64,000 bases of DNA from Curtobacterium flaccumfaciens pv. betae (GTDB lineage Bacteria; Actinomycetota; Actinomycetes; Actinomycetales; Microbacteriaceae). The notes beneath the pieces were generated by a model, which made no database searches, was not told the origin of the DNA, and saw nothing but the letters and a program-made list of their open reading frames with translations. The translations under genes were made by a program, and so were the position numbers. Shown here piece by piece: positions 9,244 to 18,320 of this stretch; within the stretch, counting starts at the first letter, position 1; each line of letters opens with the position of its first letter. The stretch is from assembly GCF_026241855.1 (NCBI RefSeq), contig NZ_JAPJDC010000001.1, positions 3,286,001 through 3,350,000 of the forward strand. Reading direction: 5' to 3'.

Positions 9244-10275
9244 TCAGCGCCCCCCGGTGATCTTCCGCTCCCGCTGCGCGACGCCGGCCGTGCCGTAGGG
9301 GTAGTCGTCGATGCGGGGAGCGCTGGCGTCGGTCAGCCGGTCGAGCTCGTCGTCGGTGAGCACCAGGTCCGCGGCACCGAGGTTGTCCTCGAGCTGCGAC
9401 AGGGTACGGACGCCCAGGATCACGCTCGTGACCGCGGGCCGGGCCAGCAGCCAGGCGAGTGCGACCTGCGACTTCGACGCGTCGTGGGCGTCGGCCACCT
9501 CGGAGACGGCGTCGAGCACCTCCCACGTGCGCTCGTCACCGTTGCGGGCTTCCCACGCCTCCATGCCGCGCTGCGGGTTCTCGCCCAGGCGGGTGGCGCC
9601 GGACGGGGCCTCGTCGCGCTGGTACTTGCCGGAGAGCCAACCGCCGGCCAGCGGCGACCAGGGCAGCAGACCGATGCCGGCGTCGAGGCAGGCGGGCACG
9701 ACCTCGTGCTCGATGTCGCGGACGAGCAGGTTGTACTGCGGCTGCAGGGTGACGGGCGGTGCCCAGCCGTGGGCCTTCGCCTCGTAGACGGCCTTGGTGA
9801 CCTGGTAGCCGAGGTAGTTCGAGAACCCGTAGGAGCCGATCTTGCCGGCGGACACGGCGTCGTCGAGGAACCGCAGGGTCTCCTCGATGGGGGTCAGGGC
9901 GTCCCACGCGTGCATCTGGTACAGGTCGATGTGGTCGACGCCGAGCCGCTCGAGCGAGGCGTCGAGGGCCACGCGAAGGTGTCGTCGGGACAGGCCGAGG
10001 TCGTTCGGGCCGTCGCCCTGCGGGAACCGGCCCTTGGTGGCGAGGACGACCTGCGCAGCCTCGGTGGGGTGTGCTGCGAGCCAGCGGCCGATGATCCGCT
10101 CGGACTCGTTGCCGGAGTAGACGTCCGCCGTGTCGACGAGCGTGCCACCGGCGGCCACGAAGGCGTCGAGGATGGCGTGTGAGGTGGGTTCGTCGGCTTC
10201 GCTGCCGAACGTCATGGTGCCGAGGGTCAGCGTCGACACCGATGTCCCGCTGTTGCCGAGGAGTCTGTAGTCCAT
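9244..10275 (-). CDS. Aldo/keto reductase
   Basis: 343 residues, the size of AKR family members with a TIM barrel and NADPH dependence. The tetrad can be assigned to D48 and Y53 (VDTADVYS), K81 (ATKGRF) and H122 (YQMHAWD). The late segment VTSVILGVRTLSQLEDNLGA is the cofactor-binding end. Closest in style to the YajO/Tas-like group that reduces aldehydes; the substrate is not predictable. It is the last of two minus-strand genes (hydrolase upstream, 53-bp gap). Confidence 0.92.
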   Translation of the reverse strand: MDYRLLGNSGTSVSTLTLGTMTFGSEADEPTSHAILDAFVAAGGTLVDTADVYSGNESERIIGRWLAAHPTEAAQVVLATKGRFPQGDGPNDLGLSRRHLRVALDASLERLGVDHIDLYQMHAWDALTPIEETLRFLDDAVSAGKIGSYGFSNYLGYQVTKAVYEAKAHGWAPPVTLQPQYNLLVRDIEHEVVPACLDAGIGLLPWSPLAGGWLSGKYQRDEAPSGATRLGENPQRGMEAWEARNGDERTWEVLDAVSEVADAHDASKSQVALAWLLARPAVTSVILGVRTLSQLEDNLGAADLVLTDDELDRLTDASAPRIDDYPYGTAGVAQRERKITGGR

Positions 10276-10328
10276 GGCGGGGACGGTACGCCCGGTGCCG
10301 TCCGACCGAGGGGACCCACGAGTACCCC

Positions 10329-11114
10329 TCAGCGCGGGGCGGACAGGAACCGCAGCGCCGCTTCGCGGAACGGCCGCGAGGTCGGGGCGTTGAAGTGGTT
10401 GCGCCCCGGGATCTCGAAGAACGTGGCGTCCGGTGCGGCCTCGGCGAGCCGGACCGCGCTGTCGCGGATGCCGTCCTCGCTGCCCGCGGCGATCAGGAGC
10501 GGCTGCGCCGGGGCGTTCTCCGGGGTCGGCTCGATGCTGTTCCGCATCCCCTCGACCATGGCCACGAGCGCGCCGAGGTCGTTGCCCTCGACGTTGCCCG
10601 CCATCGTGAGGTAGCCGTTGGTGACGCGGTCCGCGATGGGGGTGCCGTCGGCGATGTACGCCTTCGCCTGGTCGACGCGCACGCGACGCATCGGGTCGGC
10701 GTCCGGGATCCCGCCGAACACCGCGCGCGAGATCCGGCCCGGCAGCCGCTCGGCGGTGTGCCAGCCGACCCGTGCGCCGAGCGAGTAGCCGAGGAACGCG
10801 ACGTCGTCGAGCAGGTACGTGTCGATGACCGTGGTGACGTCGGCGACGAGCAGGTCCATCGAGTAGGCACCCGGGTCGTGCGGCTTCGCGCTCGCGCCGT
10901 GCCCGCGCTGGTCGAGCGCCAGGACCCGGTACCCGGCACGGACCAGGTGCCGCGTCCAGCCCGAGGCGTGCCAGTTGAGCACCGCACCGGACGCGAAGCC
11001 GTGCACCGCGATGACGGCCGGGGCGTCGGGGTCGCCGAAGTCGTAGGTCGCGAGTCGCAGCCCGTCGGGCGACATCACGAACCGGGGGCGGGGCGCTTCG
11101 GGGACGAGTGACAT
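10329..11114 (-). CDS. Alpha/beta-fold hydrolase
   Basis: 261 residues with the hydrolase fold: oxyanion segment VHGFASG, a DQRGHGAS turn, nucleophile S111 in GYSLGA, probable acid D214 and base H240 (GRNHFNAP). No signal peptide, so cytoplasmic. Substrate unknown; esterase or lactonase-like by family. The gene is divergent from the NAD(P)HX epimerase gene, with only 34 bp between the start codons used here, so the promoters must overlap the 5' ends. Confidence 0.9.
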   Translation of the reverse strand: MSLVPEAPRPRFVMSPDGLRLATYDFGDPDAPAVIAVHGFASGAVLNWHASGWTRHLVRAGYRVLALDQRGHGASAKPHDPGAYSMDLLVADVTTVIDTYLLDDVAFLGYSLGARVGWHTAERLPGRISRAVFGGIPDADPMRRVRVDQAKAYIADGTPIADRVTNGYLTMAGNVEGNDLGALVAMVEGMRNSIEPTPENAPAQPLLIAAGSEDGIRDSAVRLAEAAPDATFFEIPGRNHFNAPTSRPFREAALRFLSAPR

Positions 11115-11148
11115 GTCCTCTCAAGCGTATCGGGGCAGTGTGGTGGCC

Positions 11149-11916
11149 ATGGACGGCTACGGCGGCGATCAGATCCGGGCGGCGGAACGCCCCCACCTCG
11201 ACGCGGGGGAACCCCTGATGCAGCGCGCCGCCGACGGGCTCGCGCGCATCGTCGGCGACCTGCTGGACGACCCGGCCGTGCGGCCGGTCGACGGGCCGGG
11301 ATCCGTCCTCGTGCTCGCCGGCAGCGGCGACAACGGCGGTGACGCCCTGTTCGCGGGTGCCCGCCTGGCAGCGGCCGGGAGGCACGTGGCGGTCCTGCGC
11401 GTCGGCTCCCGTGTCCACGAGGCCGGCCTGGCAGCGGCGCTGGACGCCGGCGCCCGTCTGCTCGACGGCCCGTCCGGCGCCTCCGGACCGAACGCGGGCG
11501 GAGCGGCCGACATCCTGCGAGCCGCCGGCCGGAGCGACGGCGAACGCCTGGCGGACGTCGCGACCGAGGCGGCGCTCGAGGCCGACCTGGTGCTCGACGG
11601 CATCCTCGGCATCGGGGCACGGGGCGCGAACGCGCTGCGGTCCCCCGCACGCGAGGTCGTGGACGCCATCCGTGAACTCGCTCGCGACCAGCGTGCGCCG
11701 TTCGTCGTCGCGGTGGACGTGCCGAGCGGCATCGACGTGGACACCGGCGGCGTCGCGGACGACCACGTCCTGCACGCCGACGTCACCGTCACCTTCGGCG
11801 GTGTGAAGGCCGGCCTGCTGACCGGACCCGCCGCCACCCTCGCCGGGCGGATCGAACTCGTCGACGTCGGGATCGGCGCGGACCTGGCGACGACGGAGCC
11901 GCTGATCCGCACCTGA
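11149..11916 (+). CDS. nnrE: NAD(P)H-hydrate epimerase (YjeF_N domain)
   Basis: 255 residues that interconvert R and S forms of damaged NAD(P)HX for repair by the dehydratase. Motifs: GDQIRAAE at the start, the GSGDNGGDALFAGARLA loop, DGILGIGARG, and VDVPSGIDVDTG with the catalytic Asp. Many actinobacterial Nnr proteins fuse this domain to the dehydratase; here only the epimerase half is present and no dehydratase is nearby. The ATG at 11149 starts at the usual family N-terminus; an upstream ATG adds 12 residues that overlap the divergent gene. Confidence 0.9.
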   Translation: MDGYGGDQIRAAERPHLDAGEPLMQRAADGLARIVGDLLDDPAVRPVDGPGSVLVLAGSGDNGGDALFAGARLAAAGRHVAVLRVGSRVHEAGLAAALDAGARLLDGPSGASGPNAGGAADILRAAGRSDGERLADVATEAALEADLVLDGILGIGARGANALRSPAREVVDAIRELARDQRAPFVVAVDVPSGIDVDTGGVADDHVLHADVTVTFGGVKAGLLTGPAATLAGRIELVDVGIGADLATTEPLIRT

Positions 11917-11927
11917 CCCCGAGACCG

Positions 11928-13070
11928 TCAGTGGTGCTCGTACAGCACGGGCTCCGGCAGACCGTGCTCGGCGCGGATGCTGCGCGCGATGCCCTCGATG
12001 GCGACCAGGGCGTCGACCACGAGCTCCGGCGTCACCGGGAACGGCATGTTGTGGATGGTCTCGCCCTCCACCGTCGCGGCCTCGGCCACGGCGCGCAGCA
12101 CGTCACGGTCGTCCACCGTCAGGCCGATCTCGGTCAGGGTGTTCGGCAGGCCGACCTTCGTGGTGAAGACGACGAAGTCCTCGATCTCCTCGGCCGGGGC
12201 ACCCTCGAGCACCAGCTGGGCGATCGTCCCGATGTTCACCTTCTGCCCGTGCGCCAGGCCGTGCGCCTGCGGAGCCGCGGTCAGTCCGTTGTGGATCGCG
12301 TGGGCGGCGGCGAGCCCACCGGACTCGAAGCCCAGGCCGGACAGCAGCGTGTTCGCCTCGACGACCTTCTCGAGCGCCGGGGTGACGACCTTGGCCTTGA
12401 CGGCTTCGATGGCCTGCAGGGCGTTCTCGTGCAGGAGCTTCCACGACAGCTCGGCGAGCGCGACGCCGGTCTGGGTCTGCAGGCCGCCGGCCATGGTGTC
12501 GGCGTTGGCGCGCTTCGCGGCACGGGCCTCGACCCAGGTCGCCAGCGCGTCGCCGATGCCCGCGACCAGGAACTGCACCGGCGCGTTGGCGACGAGCCTG
12601 GTGTCGATGAGCACCAGGTCCGGGTTGTGCGGGAAGAAGCGGTACTCGATGAACTCGCCCTCGGCGGTGTAGATGACGGCGAGCGCCGAGGTCGGGGCGT
12701 CGGTGGACGCGGCCGTCGGCACGCTGGCCCACCGGATGCCGGCGAGGTGCCCAGCGGCCTTCGCGGCGTCGATCGCGGAGCCACCGCCGAGCCCCACGAT
12801 GACGTCGGCGTCCTTCGCGCGGATCTGCTCGACGAGCTCGTCGACGGCCTCGGGGGTGGCGAAGCGGCCGAACCCGACCCGCTCCACGGCCAGGTCGGCG
12901 GATCGGAAGCTCTCGGTGACGGCGGTCTCGACGATGCCCCAGACCACGTCGTCGGCGACGATCAGGGGCCGCTTGCCGATCGGGGCGATGAACTCGCCGA
13001 CGCGGGTGATCGCGTCCTTGCCCTGGACGTAGCGGGCAGGGCTCATCACGGTGCTGATGGGAGTGGCCAT
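11928..13070 (-). CDS. gldA: Glycerol-dehydrogenase-type iron-containing alcohol dehydrogenase
   Basis: 380 residues of the Fe-ADH family. NAD site GLGGGSAIDAAKAAGH near residue 95, TAASTDAPTSALAVIY, metal ligands in GIGDALATW (Asp) and in AHAIHNGLT and HGLAHGQKV (His). Overall closest to GldA, which oxidises glycerol to dihydroxyacetone; sn-glycerol-1-phosphate dehydrogenases share the fold, so the substrate is inferred. It converges on nnrE with an 11-bp gap. Confidence 0.88.
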   Translation of the reverse strand: MATPISTVMSPARYVQGKDAITRVGEFIAPIGKRPLIVADDVVWGIVETAVTESFRSADLAVERVGFGRFATPEAVDELVEQIRAKDADVIVGLGGGSAIDAAKAAGHLAGIRWASVPTAASTDAPTSALAVIYTAEGEFIEYRFFPHNPDLVLIDTRLVANAPVQFLVAGIGDALATWVEARAAKRANADTMAGGLQTQTGVALAELSWKLLHENALQAIEAVKAKVVTPALEKVVEANTLLSGLGFESGGLAAAHAIHNGLTAAPQAHGLAHGQKVNIGTIAQLVLEGAPAEEIEDFVVFTTKVGLPNTLTEIGLTVDDRDVLRAVAEAATVEGETIHNMPFPVTPELVVDALVAIEGIARSIRAEHGLPEPVLYEHH

Positions 13071-13184
13071 TGTGCGGTTCCTTCCGGTTGTACGACAGGT
13101 GTACGACGGGTGTCGGGGTGGCCGACGCCGCCGACGGTACGCGGGGCCACTGATCGGGAGGTGCTGATCGGTAGGTTCGGGTTC

Positions 13185-14078
13185 ATGACGTTCAACGACG
13201 ACTCCCGACTCCGGGGCGGCAAGGTCAAGCGGCGGGGTCGCACCACGGCGATCGGCGGAGGCGCCGTGGGCGTCGGCGCCATCGTGGTGTTCCTGATCGC
13301 GCAGTTCACCGGCTTCGACCTGAGCGGGATCGTCGGCGGCGGCAACGGCCTGACGACGATCCAGCAGGAGGGCGAGTCCGCCGACGCCGCCCCCGAGTGC
13401 CGGACCGGGCGCGACGCCAACCTGCGCGTCGAGTGCCGGATGGAGGGCGCGGCCGAGTCGCTCGACGCCTACTGGACGTCCGAGGCGCGGTCGCTCGGCA
13501 TCTCGTACACGTCACCGGAGTTCTTCCTGTTCCAGGACTCCACCGACACCTCGTGCGGGCAGGCCTCGGCCGCGACCGGCCCGTTCTACTGCCCGCCGGA
13601 CCGTGCGATCTTCCTGGACACCGCGTTCTACGACGACCTGCAGTCGCAGTACGGCTCGTCCGGCGGTCCGCTCGCGCAGATGTACGTCGTCGCACACGAG
13701 TGGGGCCACCACGTGCAGCAGCTGCAGGGGTCGTTCGCGAACACCGACCGCTCCGGCACGGGTGCGTCGTCGGGCAGTGTCCGCGTCGAGCTGCAGGCGG
13801 ACTGCTACGCCGGGGCCTGGGTCGGCGACGCCGCCACGACGAAGGACGCGAACGGCGAGACCTTCTTCGAACCGATCACCCGCTCTCAGATCACCGACGC
13901 CCTGTCGGCGGCGAGCGCCGTGGGCGACGACAGCATCCAGGAGCGCGCGACCGGCCGCGTCGACCCGGACTCGTTCACGCACGGGTCGAGCGAGCAGCGA
14001 CAGCGCTGGTTCCTGCGGGGCTACCAGCAGGGCGCGACGAGCTGCGACACCCTGAGCGTCCCGGGTTCGGCCCTGTAG
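13185..14078 (+). CDS. YpfJ-family neutral zinc metallopeptidase
   Basis: 297 residues: a basic N-terminus, one TM helix (about 24-46), then an extracytoplasmic domain with the zinc site HEWGHH, a later Glu ligand in VELQADCYAG, and Cys pairs (CGQ...FYCPP) typical of PF04228 putative metalloproteases. The substrate is unknown. The ATG at 13185 follows TAGGTT by 7 nt, which fits a leaderless transcript. The gene converges on the DsbA-like gene across a perfect palindrome. Confidence 0.88.
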   Translation: MTFNDDSRLRGGKVKRRGRTTAIGGGAVGVGAIVVFLIAQFTGFDLSGIVGGGNGLTTIQQEGESADAAPECRTGRDANLRVECRMEGAAESLDAYWTSEARSLGISYTSPEFFLFQDSTDTSCGQASAATGPFYCPPDRAIFLDTAFYDDLQSQYGSSGGPLAQMYVVAHEWGHHVQQLQGSFANTDRSGTGASSGSVRVELQADCYAGAWVGDAATTKDANGETFFEPITRSQITDALSAASAVGDDSIQERATGRVDPDSFTHGSSEQRQRWFLRGYQQGATSCDTLSVPGSAL

Positions 14079-14090
14079 CCGCACCGGTGA

Positions 14091-14134
14091 CGGACGGGAG
14101 GCCCGGTGCCAGCTGGCACCGGGCCTCCCGTCCG
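14091..14134. terminator. Bidirectional terminator (44-bp perfect palindrome)
   Basis: The two 22-bp halves are exact reverse complements, centred between 14112 and 14113. It separates two convergent genes and carries the GGAGGCCCGGTGC arm shared by other terminators of the window. Confidence 0.9.
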
Positions 14135-14143
14135 TGGTCAGCG

Positions 14144-14215
14144 CGTCAGCGCTGGTCCAGACGTCAGCGCTCGTCCAGACGTCAGCGCTCGTCCGGCTGT
14201 CAGCGCTTGGTCGGC
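14144..14215. repeat. 18-bp tandem repeat across the stop of the DsbA-like gene
   Basis: Four copies of CGTCAGCGCTCGTCCAGA-like units begin at 14144, 14162, 14180 and 14198. The last contains the stop codon of the minus-strand gene (14200-14202). The unit is a multiple of three. Confidence 0.85.
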
Positions 14216-15132
14216 GTGGCAGACGGGGTCGCGCTGGGCGTGGGCGTCGGGGTCGCGTCGGTCGCCCCGGCGGCCGTCACCACGAAGGTGCGGAAGTCGT
14301 CGTTCGTGACCGGGGAGGTCAGCTCGTAGCGCTGCCCGTTCACGAGCACGAGCGGGGTGCCGGGGAACTCCTTGAGCGTCGAGCCGGGGATCGTGCCCCC
14401 GGACACCGCCGTCGTCTGCTCGTCCACCCACTTGGCGTAGTCCTGGTCGGCGATGCAGCTCCGGACGGCGCTGCGTTCCTGCAGCCCCTGCACGCCCGTG
14501 ACGACGTCGGTGAGCTCGGCGTCCGTCAGGCCCGCGGTGCCCTCGTCCGGCTGCTTCGCGAAGAGCGCCTGGTTCACCGCGTAGAACTGGTTCGGGGAGT
14601 GCTCGGCCACGCAGGCGGCGGCGTTCGCGGCGCGGAGGGAGTACTTCGTGCCCTGCGAGCGGTTCGACAGGATCGCGACGGGGTGGATGTCGACCGTGGC
14701 CGCACCGGAGTCGACGAGGTCCTTGATGTAGTCGCCGTTCGCCTGCTCGAACTGGCCGCAGCCCGGGCAGAGGTAGTCGACGTACAGGGTGATCCGGACG
14801 GTGCCGGCGCCGTCGGTCGCGGCGCTGCTCGGCGACGCGGAGGCCGATCCGGACGCGGACGCCGCGACGGGCTTCAGACCCTGCCCGATGGTGATCCCGC
14901 CCTGCGACATGGTCGACGGGCCCGGGCCGGCGGGCTTCACGGAGTCGACCAGCACGAGCGTGACGATCGTCGCCGCGGCGAGGAGCACGACCCCGAGCCC
15001 GATCTGCAGGCCGAGCCGGACACCACGCTGGCGTCGCTTCTGCTGGGTCCGGGCACGCTGGGCTCGCTGGCGGGCGGCTTCACGGCGCTCGTTCCGCGCG
15101 GCGCGGGCGGCACCCTCGGGGCGGTTGTTCAT
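14200..15132 (-). CDS. Membrane-anchored DsbA-like thiol-disulfide oxidoreductase
   Basis: 310 residues. A charged cytoplasmic segment of about 48 residues, one TM helix (about 49-70), a Ser/Ala linker, then a thioredoxin_4/DsbA-type domain with the redox motif CPGC in YLCPGCGQFE and the cis-Pro region GTPLVLVNG. A Thr/Pro-rich tail ends in KR. It likely helps form disulfides outside the membrane. The gene is monocistronic. Its 3' end lies in an 18-bp tandem repeat and convergent transcription is separated by a perfect palindrome. Confidence 0.9.
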   Translation of the reverse strand: MNNRPEGAARAARNERREAARQRAQRARTQQKRRQRGVRLGLQIGLGVVLLAAATIVTLVLVDSVKPAGPGPSTMSQGGITIGQGLKPVAASASGSASASPSSAATDGAGTVRITLYVDYLCPGCGQFEQANGDYIKDLVDSGAATVDIHPVAILSNRSQGTKYSLRAANAAACVAEHSPNQFYAVNQALFAKQPDEGTAGLTDAELTDVVTGVQGLQERSAVRSCIADQDYAKWVDEQTTAVSGGTIPGSTLKEFPGTPLVLVNGQRYELTSPVTNDDFRTFVVTAAGATDATPTPTPSATPSATPTKR

Positions 15133-15279
15133 CGGTGCGTCGTCCTCCTGATCGGTGTCCGCTCGGCGTTCCCCTGCTCGGCGGACGGACCCGGCGATTG
15201 TAGTGGGGCGCTCTGGGAAGCCGCCGACCAAGGGGGAAAACACTGGCGCACCCGGGTGAACTCGTGTTGTATGAACCTC

Positions 15280-15359
15280 GACAGTCGACGGCGACTGTCC
15301 GGGGCCCGTACGGGCACACCGCTTCACTCGGATCGTCCGGCACGTACCTGCCGGTGAAG
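15280..15359 (+). promoter_or_regulatory. Structured 5' leader of the MsiK-type gene (possible msiK RNA)
   Basis: Three consecutive hairpins: GACAGTCG-ACGG-CGACTGTC (15280-15299), GCCC-GTAC-GGGC (15304-15315) and CCGGCA/TGCCGG (15337-15354). CTTCAC (15322-15327) can pair with GTGAAG (15354-15359) just before the GGAAGGA ribosome site. An msiK RNA motif is known in leaders of such genes in Actinobacteria; whether this leader belongs to it needs a covariance search. The rest of the gap (15133-15279) shows nothing clear. Confidence 0.4.
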
Positions 15360-15375
15360 GAAGGACCGAACGCTC

Positions 15376-16476
<1,101 letters not shown>

Positions 16477-16489
16477 CCAGCGCACTCCC

Positions 16490-16534
16490 CCGAGAGCCCG
16501 CGCCCGCCTCACAAGGGCGGACGCGGGCTCTCGG
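16490..16534 (+). terminator. Terminator after the MsiK-type gene
   Basis: Arms CCGAGAGCCCGCG and CGCGGGCTCTCGG with an extended inner CCGCC/GGCGG pair, 14 bp past the stop. Confidence 0.85.
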
Positions 16535-16560
16535 CTGTCCCCGACACCAGAGGAACCACC

Positions 16561-17874
16561 GTGCCCGACTCGATGTCCATCACCGCCGCCACCGTCGACC
16601 CCGGCCTGCTCGACCTGCCGTGGGACCTGCCGCTCGCCGACTGGCCCGACGACACGATCGTCGCGCTGCCGAAGGGCATCTCGCGGCACCTCGTGCGGTT
16701 CGTGCACCTGAGCGGGTACGTCGCCGCGGTGAAGGAGACCGGCGAAGAGGTCGCCCGGTCCGAGTACGAGATGCTCCGGACCCTGCAGCGCATGGACGTG
16801 CCGTGCGTGGACCCGGTCGCGGTCATCACGAACCGCGTCGACGCCGACGGTGAACCACTGCACCCCGTGCTGGTGACCCGCCACCTGCGGTTCTCCCTGC
16901 CCTACCGCGCGCTCTACTCGCAGACGCTGCGCCCCGAGACCGCCACCCGTCTGGTCGACGCCCTCGCGCTGCTGCTCGTCCGCCTGCACGTCATCGGCTT
17001 CTACTGGGGCGACGTGTCCCTGTCGAACACGCTGTTCCGTCGCGACGCCGGAGCCTTCGCCGCGTACCTGGTCGACGCCGAGACCGGCAAGCTCTACCCC
17101 GGCGGGCTGTCGAACGGCCAGCGCGAGAACGACCTCGAGGTCGCCCGCGTGAACATCGCCGGCGAGCTGCTCGACCTCGAGGCCGGCGGACGACTCGACG
17201 AGAACGCCGACCCCGTCGACGTCTCGAACCGCATCGTCGCTCAGTACCGGACGCTCTGGACCGAGCTCACCGGCACCGAGCAGTTCGACATCAAGGAACG
17301 CTGGCGCATCAACGACCGCGTCGAGCGCCTGAACGAGCTCGGCTTCGACATCGAGGAGCTCTCGATCCACACGACCGAGGGCGGCTCGCAGGTCCGGATC
17401 CAGCCGAAGGTCGTCGACGCCGGGCACCACCAGCGCCGACTGCTGCGCCTCACCGGGCTCGACGCCGGTGAGAACCAGGCCCGGCGCCTGCTCAACGACC
17501 TCGACTCGTACCGTGCCCGCAACGGCCGTGACGAACTCGACGAGGAGATGGTGGCGCACGAGTGGGTCTCACGGGTCTTCGAGCCCGTCGTCCGCTCGAT
17601 CCCCCGTGACCTGCGCGGCCGTCTCGAACCCGCCGAGGTGTTCCACGAGCTGCTCGAGCACCGCTGGTTCATGTCCCAGCAAGAGGAGCGTTCCGTCTCC
17701 CTGCCCGAGGCCACGACCGCCTACATCAACGACGTGCTCCGACACCGTCGCGACGAGCGCCTGCTCATCAACCCGCCGACCTCGTCGATCACTGTGCCGA
17801 TCCCGGTGCTGGACGACGACGCCGACGAGTCCGACGAGTCCGACGACGTCGACGACTGGCGCGCCACGGTCTGA
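16561..17874 (+). CDS. DUF4032 protein with a kinase-like N-terminal fold
   Basis: 437 residues. The N-terminal half resembles lipopolysaccharide-kinase/RIO-type small kinases: YVAAVKETGEEVARSEYEML contains a Lys-Glu pair, and GFYWGDVSLSNTLF followed by LVDAETG resembles the catalytic Asp...Asn and metal-binding Asp loops. The second half is the conserved DUF4032 region (EWVSRVFEPV...FHELLEHRWFMSQQ). It ends in an acidic Asp/Glu/Ser tail. No signal peptide. The substrate is unknown. The GTG at 16561 has AGAGGA 6 nt upstream. It is separated from msiK by a terminator, so probably independent. Confidence 0.85.
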   Translation: MPDSMSITAATVDPGLLDLPWDLPLADWPDDTIVALPKGISRHLVRFVHLSGYVAAVKETGEEVARSEYEMLRTLQRMDVPCVDPVAVITNRVDADGEPLHPVLVTRHLRFSLPYRALYSQTLRPETATRLVDALALLLVRLHVIGFYWGDVSLSNTLFRRDAGAFAAYLVDAETGKLYPGGLSNGQRENDLEVARVNIAGELLDLEAGGRLDENADPVDVSNRIVAQYRTLWTELTGTEQFDIKERWRINDRVERLNELGFDIEELSIHTTEGGSQVRIQPKVVDAGHHQRRLLRLTGLDAGENQARRLLNDLDSYRARNGRDELDEEMVAHEWVSRVFEPVVRSIPRDLRGRLEPAEVFHELLEHRWFMSQQEERSVSLPEATTAYINDVLRHRRDERLLINPPTSSITVPIPVLDDDADESDESDDVDDWRATV

Positions 17875-17888
17875 CGCGGTCTCCGCTC

Positions 17889-17999
17889 GGTCACGGCACC
17901 CCGCCGGGTGGGCGGCGACCGGTCGCAGACCGTCGTCTGCGGCGTCGCGCAGCGACGACTCGTGACCACACGGCGGGCACCAGCCGACGTGTCCTGACC
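17889..17999 (+). repeat. Nested palindromic element, copy C
   Basis: Starts GGTCACGGCACCCCG and ends GTGTCCTGACC, with the inner pair GGTCGCAGACCGTCG (17921-17935) and CGACGACTCGTGACC (17953-17967). Related to copies A and B at 2.3 and 3.5 kb but more diverged. It begins about 15 bp after the DUF4032 stop. Confidence 0.65.
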
Positions 18000-18082
18000 G
18001 TTCGGGGGTCGGCAACGCGACCGCCTGGAGGCCCGTCCCGCGTCCCGGAGACCGGCGCCGGCCCTCCAGACCGTCACGCCCA

Positions 18083-18232
18083 GCCCCGCCGGTGGTGACG
18101 TCGGACGTCGAGCGGTCACGACACCCCGCCGGTGGTGACGTCGGACGTCGAGCGGTCACGGACCGTCACCTGCCGCGTCGCGCAGCGACGACGCGTGACC
18201 GCGCGGCAGGCACCAGCCGACGTGTCCTGACC
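18083..18232 (+). repeat. Nested palindromic element, copy D, with a 40-bp duplication
   Basis: The element proper starts GGTCACGACACCCCG (18114) and ends CGTGTCCTGACC (18221-18232); inner arms at 18154-18168 and 18186-18200. The stretch CCCCGCCGGTGGTGACGTCG and the 17 bases after it occur twice 40 bp apart (18084 and 18124), duplicating its left shoulder. Together with copy C it fills the 446-bp gap between the DUF4032 gene and rlmB; no gene is seen there. Confidence 0.65.
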
Positions 18233-18262
18233 CTTCGAGCCCGCCCCAGCCAGCACCGTGAG

Positions 18263-18303
18263 CAGGAATGGTCGCCTCCCGCTCGGGGAGGCGACCATTC
18301 CTG
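18263..18303 (-). terminator. Terminator of rlmB
   Basis: Perfect 18-bp arms CAGGAATGGTCGCCTCCC and GGGAGGCGACCATTCCTG with a short loop, 17 bp beyond the rlmB stop. Confidence 0.9.
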
Positions 18304-18320
18304 CGCACGAAGTGCTGTGA

